From Thermoanaerobaculia bacterium (GTDB taxonomy: Bacteria > Acidobacteriota > Thermoanaerobaculia > Multivoradales > JAIOJS01), in NCBI GenBank assembly GCA_030429235.1, contig JAUIDB010000033.1:1-41155 (forward strand): 41,155 bases of DNA. The letters are read 5' to 3'. This document shows positions 32,899 to 40,508 of this stretch, one piece after another (position 1 is the stretch's first letter; each line of letters opens with the position of its first letter). Below the pieces are notes generated by a model. The model saw only the letters and a program-made list of their open reading frames with translations. It did not search any database and was not told the origin of the DNA. The position numbers and the translations under genes were made by a program.

Positions 32899-34598
32899 GC
32901 GTTGCCTGATCCTCGGTCGGGTCCTGTCGGTGGCTGCCACAGCGGGGTGCCGGTCATGGCGCTGGGGACGGCCAGGCCGCCGAGGGCGAGGAGGGTGGGA
33001 ACGACATCGGCCAGGCGGCCATCGGATCGGAGGCCCGCCGAAGGAACGGCGGCCGAGCCGCTCGCCTGATCGCGTCGCTCGGGGTCGATCACGATGCACT
33101 CGACGTCGTAGGTGGTGTGGGCGGTGTGCGGGGACTCGGTCTCCGGGTCCCACATCTGCTCGGAGTTGCCGTGGTCGGCGGTCACGATCAGTCTGCCACC
33201 GCGAACCAGGGCTGCCTCCACCAAGGACCCGACGCAGCTGTCGACCACCTCGGCGGCGCGAATGGCCGCTTCCAGGTTGCCGGTGTGGCCGACCATGTCG
33301 CTGTTGGCGAAGTTGACCAACAGGAAGTCTTCGCAGTCGTCGGCGGACAAGCGCTCGAGCACCAGGTCGCGGACCTCCCAGGCACTCATCTCGGGCTTCT
33401 GGTCGTAGGTCTCGACCCGGGGTGACTGCGCCATGGCTCGCCGCTCTCCCTCGAAGGGCGGCTCACGGTAGTCGTTGAAGAAGAAGGTCACATGAGGGAA
33501 CTTCTCGGTCTCGGCGCACCGGAACTGGGTCAGCCCGAGTTCGGCGAAGTAGGCGCCTGCCGTCTGTTCCATCTTGGGTGGTTTCGGGAAGACGACCTCG
33601 ACCGAGGCGTTGAGGGACTCCTGGTACGCGGTCATGGTGGCGTAGTACAGGTCGAGGCGCGGACCCCGGTCGAAGCCGCACCTTCCTCCGTCCGGCGAGG
33701 CGGGCATATGGCCGTCGAAGTCGGGGAGAACGAACGCCTTGGTGAGCTCTCGAGGACGGTCTCCCCGGTAGTTGTAGAACACGATACTGTCGCCGCTGCG
33801 CACGCGACTGTCTTGCGGCGCAGAACCCACGGTGCGCGGCGTGACGAACTCGTCACCGCGCAGGTGGTCGGAACTCGGGCGCTCGTAGTAGTCCCGCACG
33901 GCGGCCTCGGCCTCGGCGAAGTGGGGCACGGGCTCGCCCCGCCCAGTGAGCGCTTCGTAGGCTCGCTCCACGCGTTCCCAGCGGTTGTCGCGGTCCATGG
34001 CGTAGTAGCGGCCACAGAGGGTAGCGATCGATCCCACCCCGAGCTCGCGGCAGTGCTCACCGACCTGAACCAGATAGTCCAGGCCGGAGAAGGGGCCGGT
34101 ATCCCGACCATCGGTGAAGAGGTGGAGGTAGACCCGCTGGAAGTCGCGCCGGCGACACAACTCCAAGCAGCCGTAGAGGTGCGTGAGCAGAGCGTGGACC
34201 CCGGCGTCGGAGCACAGACCGAGGAGGTGGAGCGCGCCGCCACGCTGTCGGGCACTCTCCACCGCGCCCACCAGGACCTCGTTGTCGAAGAACGAACCAT
34301 TGCGGATGGCGCGAGTGATGCGAACCGACTCCTGGTCGACGATACGACCGGCGCCCAGGTTCTGGTGACCCACCTCGCTGTTTCCCATCGTGCCGTCCGG
34401 CAGTCCAACCTCTTCGCCGCTGGTGTGGATCAGGGTCCACGGGTAGTCGACCAGCAGCTGATCGGCTACCGGGGTTTCGGCCCGTCGAATGGCGTTGAAG
34501 TGGTCGTGCTCGGGATGCGGGTTGCGCCCCCAACCGTCGCGGACGATGAGGACGAGGGGACCCGCGAGAGGAGAGGGCGGAACGGCGGACGCTGGCAT
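32895..34598 (-). CDS. gpmI: 2,3-bisphosphoglycerate-independent phosphoglycerate mutase
   Basis: Interconverts 3- and 2-phosphoglycerate in glycolysis and gluconeogenesis. The 567-residue protein matches the manganese-dependent alkaline-phosphatase-fold mutase in full length (usual ~510-550). Metal-binding RDGWG (about residues 20-24) is followed by the phosphoserine motif DGTMGNSEVGHQNLGAG with Ser74; LFTDGRDTGP, GRYYAMDRDNRWER, FANSDMVGHTGN and TADHGNSEQM are further signatures. ATG 34598 has no ribosome-binding site but a -10-like TAGCAT 7 nt upstream. It lies between a ThrE-like gene and an outer-membrane-like gene on the same strand. Confidence 0.95.
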   Translation of the reverse strand: MPASAVPPSPLAGPLVLIVRDGWGRNPHPEHDHFNAIRRAETPVADQLLVDYPWTLIHTSGEEVGLPDGTMGNSEVGHQNLGAGRIVDQESVRITRAIRNGSFFDNEVLVGAVESARQRGGALHLLGLCSDAGVHALLTHLYGCLELCRRRDFQRVYLHLFTDGRDTGPFSGLDYLVQVGEHCRELGVGSIATLCGRYYAMDRDNRWERVERAYEALTGRGEPVPHFAEAEAAVRDYYERPSSDHLRGDEFVTPRTVGSAPQDSRVRSGDSIVFYNYRGDRPRELTKAFVLPDFDGHMPASPDGGRCGFDRGPRLDLYYATMTAYQESLNASVEVVFPKPPKMEQTAGAYFAELGLTQFRCAETEKFPHVTFFFNDYREPPFEGERRAMAQSPRVETYDQKPEMSAWEVRDLVLERLSADDCEDFLLVNFANSDMVGHTGNLEAAIRAAEVVDSCVGSLVEAALVRGGRLIVTADHGNSEQMWDPETESPHTAHTTYDVECIVIDPERRDQASGSAAVPSAGLRSDGRLADVVPTLLALGGLAVPSAMTGTPLWQPPTGPDRGSGNA

Positions 34599-34605
34599 CC
34601 CGCCG

Positions 34606-34611
34606 ATGCTA
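34606..34611 (-). promoter_or_regulatory. -10-like box close to the gpmI start (leaderless candidate)
   Basis: On the minus strand, TAGCAT ends 7 nt before the gpmI ATG, inside the 19-nt gap after the ThrE-like stop. The intervening CGGCGGG is not a good ribosome-binding site because it abuts the ATG. The arrangement matches those before gmk and the GT2 gene. Confidence 0.4.
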
Positions 34612-34617
34612 TCTCAC

Positions 34618-35868
34618 TTACAGAACGCGGCGGGGCGGCAGGAGGATGTTCGCTAGCAGCATGCCCATGACCAGGGCCATGGCCGCGAATGAGGTCTCGA
34701 AGGCGGCCTGTACGCCGGACAGGATGTCGTCGGCAGCGAGGAAGGCCAGACTGCGGAATCCCAGGCTCCCGGGGACCAGCAGAATGAGCCCGGGGATGTG
34801 GATCAACGCCGCCGGCCGCGCTCGCCAGCGGGCCAGCAGATTGCCCGACAGGCCGACGAACAGCGCCCCGATGAACGGCGCCAGCTCGGGTCCGAGCCAA
34901 TCTCCGCCCCAGCGCACCCCGTAGGTCGCGAGAGCACCGGCCACCAGAATCCAGCCGTAGTCACGGGGATGCGCCCGGAACAGCACCGTAAAGGCGGCCG
35001 CCGCGCCGAGCAGGGCGAGCAGTTCGGCGCCACTGCCGAACGGTTCGACCGCGGTGCGGCCGAGCGCGGTCACCCAGCGCGAGGCGAGCCGCGAGCCCGC
35101 CACGACACCAAAAGCGAGACCAAAAAACACCACGAAGGAACCCGCCAGACGGGCGCTGCCCGAGACGAGGTGGCGGGTAGCGAGTTCGGTGACTGCCACC
35201 GTCAGTGTGAGTCCAGGAAGGAGCACGATCAGACCGCTGAGGGTCACCACCAGGGGATCGAGGCTGATCAGCCCCGCCACCAGGCCGGCGGTGGTCGCGG
35301 CCAGGAAGGCGGCGAGCGGTTCGAAGACCCGAGTGGCGTTGGGGAGCGCTGCGACCAGCGGGTCGAGCAGGCCGATGAGCAGGCCGACGAAGAGCGACAC
35401 CGCGACCTCGCGGGGACCGCCACCGAGGAAGACGGCGGCGGTGCCGGAAGCGAGCGAGAAACCGAGGGTGGTGGTGACCGTGCGGTAGCGCGGCGGTTCG
35501 GCTTCGATCGCTTCCACTCGCCGCGTCGCCTCGCCGAGGTCGGTGCGCTCGTGGCTCAGGTCCTCGAGCAGGGTGGTCAGCTGGGACATCCGCTCGAGAT
35601 TGACGCTCGCCGGTTCGGCACGGCGCATCACCGTACGTTCGGTCCCCTGGTGCAAAAACGAAGCGAAGAGGTTGGTCGGGGTGGAGAAGAACTGACCACT
35701 GGCTCCAACCTGGCGTGCGGCGACCTCCATCCCCTCCTCGATGCGGTGGGCCGGACTGCCGGCGGAGTGCAGAGCGGTGCCGAAGCGCATGACCAGCGAC
35801 GCCGGGTCGTTGCCGTCGGCGACCGGGACTCGAAGGCCGGGGTAAGGAACGGCCTGGCGCTCGCTCAT
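34618..35868 (-). CDS. ThrE-like threonine/serine exporter family membrane protein
   Basis: A 416-residue ThrE-type protein. The N-terminal cytosolic region (about residues 1-130) has the family features LVMRFGTALHSAGSPAHRIEE and FFSTPTNLFASF. It is followed by about nine or ten hydrophobic segments, including LIVLLPGLTLTVAVTELATRHLVSG and, near the C-terminus, ALIHIPGLILLVPGSLGFR. Both halves, which some species encode as two genes, are fused here. Known relatives export threonine and serine; the substrate here is not certain. ATG 35868 overlaps the CPBP gene stop by 4 nt. Confidence 0.88.
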   Translation of the reverse strand: MSERQAVPYPGLRVPVADGNDPASLVMRFGTALHSAGSPAHRIEEGMEVAARQVGASGQFFSTPTNLFASFLHQGTERTVMRRAEPASVNLERMSQLTTLLEDLSHERTDLGEATRRVEAIEAEPPRYRTVTTTLGFSLASGTAAVFLGGGPREVAVSLFVGLLIGLLDPLVAALPNATRVFEPLAAFLAATTAGLVAGLISLDPLVVTLSGLIVLLPGLTLTVAVTELATRHLVSGSARLAGSFVVFFGLAFGVVAGSRLASRWVTALGRTAVEPFGSGAELLALLGAAAAFTVLFRAHPRDYGWILVAGALATYGVRWGGDWLGPELAPFIGALFVGLSGNLLARWRARPAALIHIPGLILLVPGSLGFRSLAFLAADDILSGVQAAFETSFAAMALVMGMLLANILLPPRRVL

Positions 35869-36569
35869 GGCCAGAGGATCGAATAGCCGACGATCATGAT
35901 CGCCGCGTCGACCAGGGCGTGGCTCAGCCAGCCAGGGGTGAGGGACCGGCTGCGCTGAAAGAGGACGCACCACACCGCGCCGCCCAGGGCGACACCGAGA
36001 CCGAACGGTATGGTGGCGGTCCAGAGGTGCTCCCCTCCCAGGAACCGATCGATCACCAGGAAGTGGTGAGAGGCGAAGCCGAGGCTCGAGAGGATCATGG
36101 CCCAGCGCAGACCGACACGTTCCCGCAGTGCTCCGTAAAGGAACCACCGCCAGTAGTACTCCTCGAACCAGGAGTGCAGGCAGCTCAGAACCAAGCCCAC
36201 GACCACGAAACCGAGCGGTGAGTTGGCTCCTACCGCTTCGAGCCGACTGGCGATCTGGCGTGGCGCATCGGCGAGGAGGGGCGAGTTCTCCAGCCAACCG
36301 AAGTACGCGACCAGGATTGGCAGTCCGAGCAGAACGCCGGTCGCCAGCCCGAGGCCCAGACCGTCGCGCCGTGGCCGTTCCGTGGCCGGTCGTGCGAAGC
36401 CGAGGAAGTACCAGCCGACGAGCGGCAGCGCCGCCTGCACGACCTTGGACAGGCCGTATGCCGTTCCCACGCCGGGTTGATCGGCCAGCAGCACGAAGTA
36501 GACCCAGGTGGCGAGCGTGGGCCAGAGGAGTACGAGGCATAGGAAGGAGGTTTGGCGGAGATCGCGCAT
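35865..36569 (-). CDS. CPBP family intramembrane glutamic endopeptidase
   Basis: A 234-residue polytopic membrane protein of the CPBP/Abi (Rce1-like) family. Motifs: EEYYWR (Glu136, Glu137, Arg141) for EExxxR, paired His in SHHFLVID (His168, His169), and SHALVDAAI (His217, Asp221). The family cleaves peptides in the membrane, with roles from prenyl-protein processing to bacteriocin self-immunity; the substrate here is unknown. It has a TATGGT box ending 8 nt before ATG 36569 and no ribosome-binding site. It is coupled to the ThrE-like gene by a 4-nt overlap. Confidence 0.88.
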   Translation of the reverse strand: MRDLRQTSFLCLVLLWPTLATWVYFVLLADQPGVGTAYGLSKVVQAALPLVGWYFLGFARPATERPRRDGLGLGLATGVLLGLPILVAYFGWLENSPLLADAPRQIASRLEAVGANSPLGFVVVGLVLSCLHSWFEEYYWRWFLYGALRERVGLRWAMILSSLGFASHHFLVIDRFLGGEHLWTATIPFGLGVALGGAVWCVLFQRSRSLTPGWLSHALVDAAIMIVGYSILWP

Positions 36570-36577
36570 GGTCGCGA

Positions 36578-36583
36578 ACCATA
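36578..36583 (-). promoter_or_regulatory. -10-like box close to the CPBP gene start (leaderless candidate)
   Basis: Minus-strand TATGGT (4/6 to TATAAT) ends 8 nt before the ATG in the 73-nt divergent region shared with the alpha/beta hydrolase gene. No -35 was recognised. Confidence 0.3.
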
Positions 36584-36630
36584 ACAGGGCGAAGGGGAAT
36601 CGGCATTCCCGTGACTCCCACCGCGGCTGC

Positions 36631-36636
36631 TAGGAT
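36631..36636 (+). promoter_or_regulatory. -10-like box close to the alpha/beta hydrolase start
   Basis: TGC-TAGGAT, an extended -10 form, ends 6 nt before GTG 36643 and 15 nt before the alternative GTG 36652. With the second start a short leader would be possible, but no ribosome-binding site is evident beyond CGAGGTGG. Confidence 0.35.
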
Positions 36637-36642
36637 CTCGAG

Positions 36643-37521
36643 GTGGCTGCTGTGAGCGAGGGCGATTCCAACCCAGGCACCGGCCTTCGGCTGACGGCGA
36701 TCGACGGCTACGAACTGGCGGCGACACTCTTCCCGGCGCGCGGCGAGCCGCGTGGAATGGTGGTAGTGCAAGGAGCCACCGGGGTGCGTCGGCAGTTTTA
36801 TCGACGCTTCGCGGCGCACCTGGCGACCTCTGGTCTCAGTACTCTGACCTTCGACTACCGGGGTATCGGGGACTCACTGCAGGGGTCGCCGGGCGACCTC
36901 GAGTACGACATGTCGAGCTGGGCGGAACTCGACGCCCCGGCGGCGCGGGCCGAGGCGCTACGGCTCGCGGCCGGCCGTCCACTCTTCGTGGTGGCCCATA
37001 GCTTCGGAGGCCAGGCCCTGGCCATCGCGCCTCCCCGAGAACCGGTCGTGGCGGCGGTTCTGATCGGCTGTCAGGAGGGAGACGTGCGGCACTGGCCCTG
37101 GCGGCTCCTCCCCTGGTTCCTGTTCGGCGTGGGTTTCGTCATTCCGTTGACCACCCGCCTCTGGGGTTATGTACCGGCGTGGGCGGGGTTTGGTGAACCG
37201 CTGCCCGGACGGGTGGCCCGTCAGTGGGCCAGATGGTGCCGCACGCGGGGGTACGTCTTTGGAGCCCGGCCGGAGGTCGTGGAGCGAGCGGCAACGATCC
37301 GTTTCCCCATGCTCGGGCTGAACTGGAGCGACGACCACTACGCTCCCGAGCCGGCGGCGCGAGCGCTGGCGGCGCGCTTTCGGGATGCGCCGCTCGACCT
37401 TCGTTTCTACCCGGCGGGGAAGGACCACGGCGGAGCGGTTGGGCACTTCGGGTTCTTTCGGCGCGGAGGCGCGCGCCTCTGGTCCGAGCCGACCGACTGG
37501 ATGCTGAATCGTTTGGAGTGA
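36643..37521 (+). CDS. Alpha/beta hydrolase (serine hydrolase)
   Basis: A 292-residue alpha/beta-hydrolase-fold protein. The nucleophile elbow is VVAHSFGGQA with Ser120; STLTFDYRGIGDS is the strand and loop that usually follow the oxyanion region VVVQGATGVRRQFY. A candidate acid is in LNWSDDHYAP, and the catalytic His is probably in AVGHFGFFR near the C-terminus. It resembles serine aminopeptidase/YheT-like predicted esterases; the substrate cannot be inferred. The GTG start is uncertain between 36643 and 36652. It is followed by a GT2 gene with its own -10 element. Confidence 0.85.
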   Translation: MAAVSEGDSNPGTGLRLTAIDGYELAATLFPARGEPRGMVVVQGATGVRRQFYRRFAAHLATSGLSTLTFDYRGIGDSLQGSPGDLEYDMSSWAELDAPAARAEALRLAAGRPLFVVAHSFGGQALAIAPPREPVVAAVLIGCQEGDVRHWPWRLLPWFLFGVGFVIPLTTRLWGYVPAWAGFGEPLPGRVARQWARWCRTRGYVFGARPEVVERAATIRFPMLGLNWSDDHYAPEPAARALAARFRDAPLDLRFYPAGKDHGGAVGHFGFFRRGGARLWSEPTDWMLNRLE

Positions 37522-37541
37522 GTGGGGGCCGATCGCTGCGC

Positions 37542-37547
37542 TACAAT
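37542..37547 (+). promoter_or_regulatory. -10 box close to the GT2 glycosyltransferase start (leaderless candidate)
   Basis: TACAAT ends exactly 9 nt before ATG 37557, the same hexamer and spacing as before gmk. The intervening CGCCGCGCC has no ribosome-binding site. Confidence 0.5.
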
Positions 37548-37556
37548 CGCCGCGCC

Positions 37557-38561
37557 ATGGAGCACCTTGTCGCGCCGAGCGCCGCCCACCCTTCACTCGA
37601 CTCTCGAGGTACTTCCTCGGGCGAGGAGCCGAAGCTCGAGGTCTCGGTTCTCGTACCGGTGCTCGACGAGGAGGGAACGGTTCAGGAACTCGCCGATCGG
37701 GTCGGGACGGTGCTCGAGGGACTCGGTCGTTCGTTCGAGATCATCTTCATCGACGACGGCTCCCGCGACGGCACAGTGGAGCGGATCCGTCAGGCCCACG
37801 CCAGCGACTCGAGAGTTCGCCTGGTACGACTACGCCGCAACTTCGGCAAGGCCGCGGCGCTGTCGGCGGGCTTCGACTCCGCGTCGGGACGTCTGGTGGT
37901 CACCATGGATGGTGATCTCCAGGACCATCCCGAGGAGATCCCTCGCATGCTGGCGGCGCTGGAGGAGGGGGACCTCGACCTGGTGTCGGGCTGGAAACGG
38001 ACCCGCCACGATCCGGTCTCGAAACGCTATCCGTCCAAGCTCTATAACTGGGTGACACGGCGCCTGGCCAAGGTCGAGCTGCACGACTTCAACTGCGGCT
38101 TCAAGGTCTACCGGCGCGAGGTACTGGAGCGCGTGGCGATCTACGGCGAACTCCATCGCTACATCCCGGTGCTGGCGCACGAACAGGGGTTCCGGGTCGG
38201 AGAGATCGAGGTCGAACACCACCCGCGAACCAGTGGGGTCTCCAAGTACGGTTGGGACCGCTTCTACAAGGGACTCCTGGACCTCATCACCGTACTGTTC
38301 ATCACGCGCTACGCGCGCCGGCCCCTGCACCTCTTCGGCGTGGTGGGGCTGATCTTTCTGGGGGCGGGGTTCCTGATCAACAGCTACCTGGCCATTCTCT
38401 GGTTCCAGGGGGAGTGGCTCTCCAACCGACCCCTGCTGCTGCTCGGAACCCTGCTGATGGTGATGGGAATCCAGATTCTCACCACGGGGTTGCTCGGCGA
38501 GATGATCACCTTCAAGAACTTCCGCCGTCGGGACAGCTACTCCGTCCGAGAACGGCTGTAG
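37557..38561 (+). CDS. GT2 family glycosyltransferase, DPM1/ArnC-like, with two C-terminal membrane helices
   Basis: A 334-residue glycosyltransferase that probably moves a sugar onto polyprenyl phosphate at the inner membrane. The GT-A domain has VSVLVPVLDEEGTVQEL, IIFIDDGSRDGT, MDGDLQDHPEEI (DxD-like) and the downstream FNCGFKVYRREVL and HHPRTSGVSKYG stretches typical of DPM1/GtrB-like enzymes. Two hydrophobic segments follow at about residues 258-285 and 293-320, the GtrB-like anchor. The first ~28 residues are a non-conserved extension. The likely product feeds surface glycan or protein glycosylation (inference). Confidence 0.9.
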   Translation: MEHLVAPSAAHPSLDSRGTSSGEEPKLEVSVLVPVLDEEGTVQELADRVGTVLEGLGRSFEIIFIDDGSRDGTVERIRQAHASDSRVRLVRLRRNFGKAAALSAGFDSASGRLVVTMDGDLQDHPEEIPRMLAALEEGDLDLVSGWKRTRHDPVSKRYPSKLYNWVTRRLAKVELHDFNCGFKVYRREVLERVAIYGELHRYIPVLAHEQGFRVGEIEVEHHPRTSGVSKYGWDRFYKGLLDLITVLFITRYARRPLHLFGVVGLIFLGAGFLINSYLAILWFQGEWLSNRPLLLLGTLLMVMGIQILTTGLLGEMITFKNFRRRDSYSVRERL

Positions 38562-38615
38562 GCAGCTCGGTTCTGGCGGCCGATGGCTCGGCCCAGGTCG
38601 GTTCGCCCGCGAGAG

Positions 38616-40457
38616 CTAGTAGATGCGGATGCGGACCCGCTTCGGTTTGCCGTCGCGGAGCACGTCGAAGATGACGTCGCGATTCTCCGCCTCGCGGTAG
38701 ATGTACTGGATGATCGCCTGTCCAGACTCGATCTTGCGACCGTCGACGCTCATCACCACGTCGCCCTTCTTGAGGCCGGCTCGGTTCGCCGGTCCGCCGG
38801 CCTGGATCCTGGCCACCAACGCCCCGGTCTCACCGAGGAAGGTGTAGGGCACCGGGTCGAACTCCGCGCCGATCGGTTTCGGTAGGCGCCGGCGCTCTGG
38901 CTTGGCCTTCTTCTTGCGGCCCTGCGACTGGGTGACGACGGTCGGCGGGGGAGCGGTCAGCCGTCGCACCGCCTCATCCAGGTTGGCCTGAGCCTCGTGG
39001 AATTCGGGCCGAATCGCCAGCGCCTGTTCGAAGGCCGTCTTGGCTCCTTCGAAGTCCGACTGGGCCATGCGCGCCGTACCGACGTTGTTGTGGACCTCGG
39101 CCCGCGTGGGAGCCAGGGTCTGCGCCTGCTCGAAACTCTCGAGTGCGCCGGCCGAGTCCTCGGTGGCGAGCTGCGCCAGACCCAGGTACACCCAGGCGTC
39201 GACGCTCTCGGGATCGAGCTCGGTCGCCTGGCGGGCGGCGGCGGCGGCCTCGAACATGCGGTCGTTCTCGTGTTCGATCACCGCGAGGTAGGTCGAGGCC
39301 TGAGATGCGAGCCGATTGCGGTTCTCAGGGTCCAGCGCCAGGACACGAGCCAGCGACTCTCGGGCGCCATCGATGTTCCCCATACCGCGCTGAGCGAGGG
39401 CTAGATTGAGCCAGGAGAGCCCGTCGACCGGGTTCTTGTCGGTGACCTCGGAGAGCAGGGCGACGGCCTCGAGCCACTTCTCGGCTCCGATGAACGAGGA
39501 CGCGAGGTTGCTGACGATACTGGGGTCCTCCGGCGACAGGCGGACGGCTTGCTGGAAGGCACTCATCGCCTCGCTCTCGCGGTCGAGCCGTCGCAGGGTG
39601 AGCCCGAGGTTGTTCCAGGAGCCGGCCGAGGAGGGGTCGACCCGAGTGGCCTCTTCGAAGTGGGTCCGGGCGTCCTCCAGGAAGTTCTTCTCGTAGTAGA
39701 GCAGGCCGAGACTGGAGAGGGTGCGCGCTCGTAGATCGCGGGCCAGGGTGCCCGGCTGTCGTGCGTCGAGGGCCAGGAGGCGTTCGAAGTGAGAGATCGC
39801 CGTATCCGAGCCACCGGCTCGCGACTCCACCAATCCCAGGTTGTAGAGCGCTATCGCGTTGTCCGGCGCCATTCTGAGGGCCTCCTCGAGCTGCCCCTTG
39901 GCGTAGTCGAGACGACCGCGTCCGAGATTGTCGATGGCGCTGCGTACCAACTCCCCGGCGCGGGTCTGTTGCTCGGCCAGGTACCGCTGCTTGGCCTCGT
40001 AGTAGAGGTCGACGAACTCTTGCGCGTAGTTCTGAGCCTGGAACTCGTAGTCGGGCGACGCCGCGACGGCTCGAATGAGAATCTCTCGCGCGGTGTCGAC
40101 CTGCTGCTGTTGGCTGGTCAGCCAGGCGGCCGACACCAGGTAACCAGCGCGGGCCGAGGGTTCTTCCACCAGAGTCGCCAGTTCCTGGTAGGTCTTGGAG
40201 GCGCGGTCGAGGTCGCCTTCGAGGTAGGCCTGTTCGGCCTCCGCTTCGAGTTCGGTCCGTCGATCGATTTCGGGAGCAGGTGCGAGCAGGGGCTCGGGAA
40301 GCGAAGGCCGATCTTGCGGGCTCTCGACGTCTGGCGCCGAAGGCTCTCCGAGTTCCTCCTCCTCGATCTGGGCCGCGACCCAGCCTGCTGACAGCAGCGA
40401 GAGACAGAGCGCGCACAAGGTGGTTCTCCACAGACGGTCCGGACACACGAATCTCAT
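38616..40457 (-). CDS. Secreted TPR protein with C-terminal PDZ domain
   Basis: A 613-residue exported protein. A signal peptide covers residues 1 to ~29 (LCLSLLSAGWVAAQ). An acidic/Pro-rich linker is followed by about ten TPR units between residues ~65 and 500 (for example APDNAIALYNLGLVESRAG, DPSSAGSWNNLGLTLRRL). A basic linker (RKKKAKPERRR) leads to a PDZ domain at about 540-613, with GALVARIQAGGPANRAGLKKGD split over its binding loop. PDZ plus TPR suggests a periplasmic adaptor that binds protein C-termini; no protease domain is present. ATG 40457 has TAGAAT 7 nt upstream and no ribosome-binding site. It converges on the GT2 gene. Confidence 0.88.
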   Translation of the reverse strand: MRFVCPDRLWRTTLCALCLSLLSAGWVAAQIEEEELGEPSAPDVESPQDRPSLPEPLLAPAPEIDRRTELEAEAEQAYLEGDLDRASKTYQELATLVEEPSARAGYLVSAAWLTSQQQQVDTAREILIRAVAASPDYEFQAQNYAQEFVDLYYEAKQRYLAEQQTRAGELVRSAIDNLGRGRLDYAKGQLEEALRMAPDNAIALYNLGLVESRAGGSDTAISHFERLLALDARQPGTLARDLRARTLSSLGLLYYEKNFLEDARTHFEEATRVDPSSAGSWNNLGLTLRRLDRESEAMSAFQQAVRLSPEDPSIVSNLASSFIGAEKWLEAVALLSEVTDKNPVDGLSWLNLALAQRGMGNIDGARESLARVLALDPENRNRLASQASTYLAVIEHENDRMFEAAAAARQATELDPESVDAWVYLGLAQLATEDSAGALESFEQAQTLAPTRAEVHNNVGTARMAQSDFEGAKTAFEQALAIRPEFHEAQANLDEAVRRLTAPPPTVVTQSQGRKKKAKPERRRLPKPIGAEFDPVPYTFLGETGALVARIQAGGPANRAGLKKGDVVMSVDGRKIESGQAIIQYIYREAENRDVIFDVLRDGKPKRVRIRIY

Positions 40458-40464
40458 GCTGCCA

Positions 40465-40470
40465 ATTCTA
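40465..40470 (-). promoter_or_regulatory. -10 box close to the TPR-PDZ start (leaderless candidate)
   Basis: Minus-strand TGC-TAGAAT, an extended -10, ends 7 nt before ATG 40457 within the 51-nt gap after the PEGA-like gene. The gap TTGGCAGC-type sequence contains no ribosome-binding site. Confidence 0.5.
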
Positions 40471-40508
40471 GCAGCCGGGCCGCGCGTGGGGAGATGGATC
40501 CGGCCGAA

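Noticed and set aside
34798-35886. 362-codon plus-strand frame across the ThrE-like gene
   Set aside because: Antisense shadow of a clear membrane protein gene; composition is Glu/Arg/Gly-rich without any fold signal.
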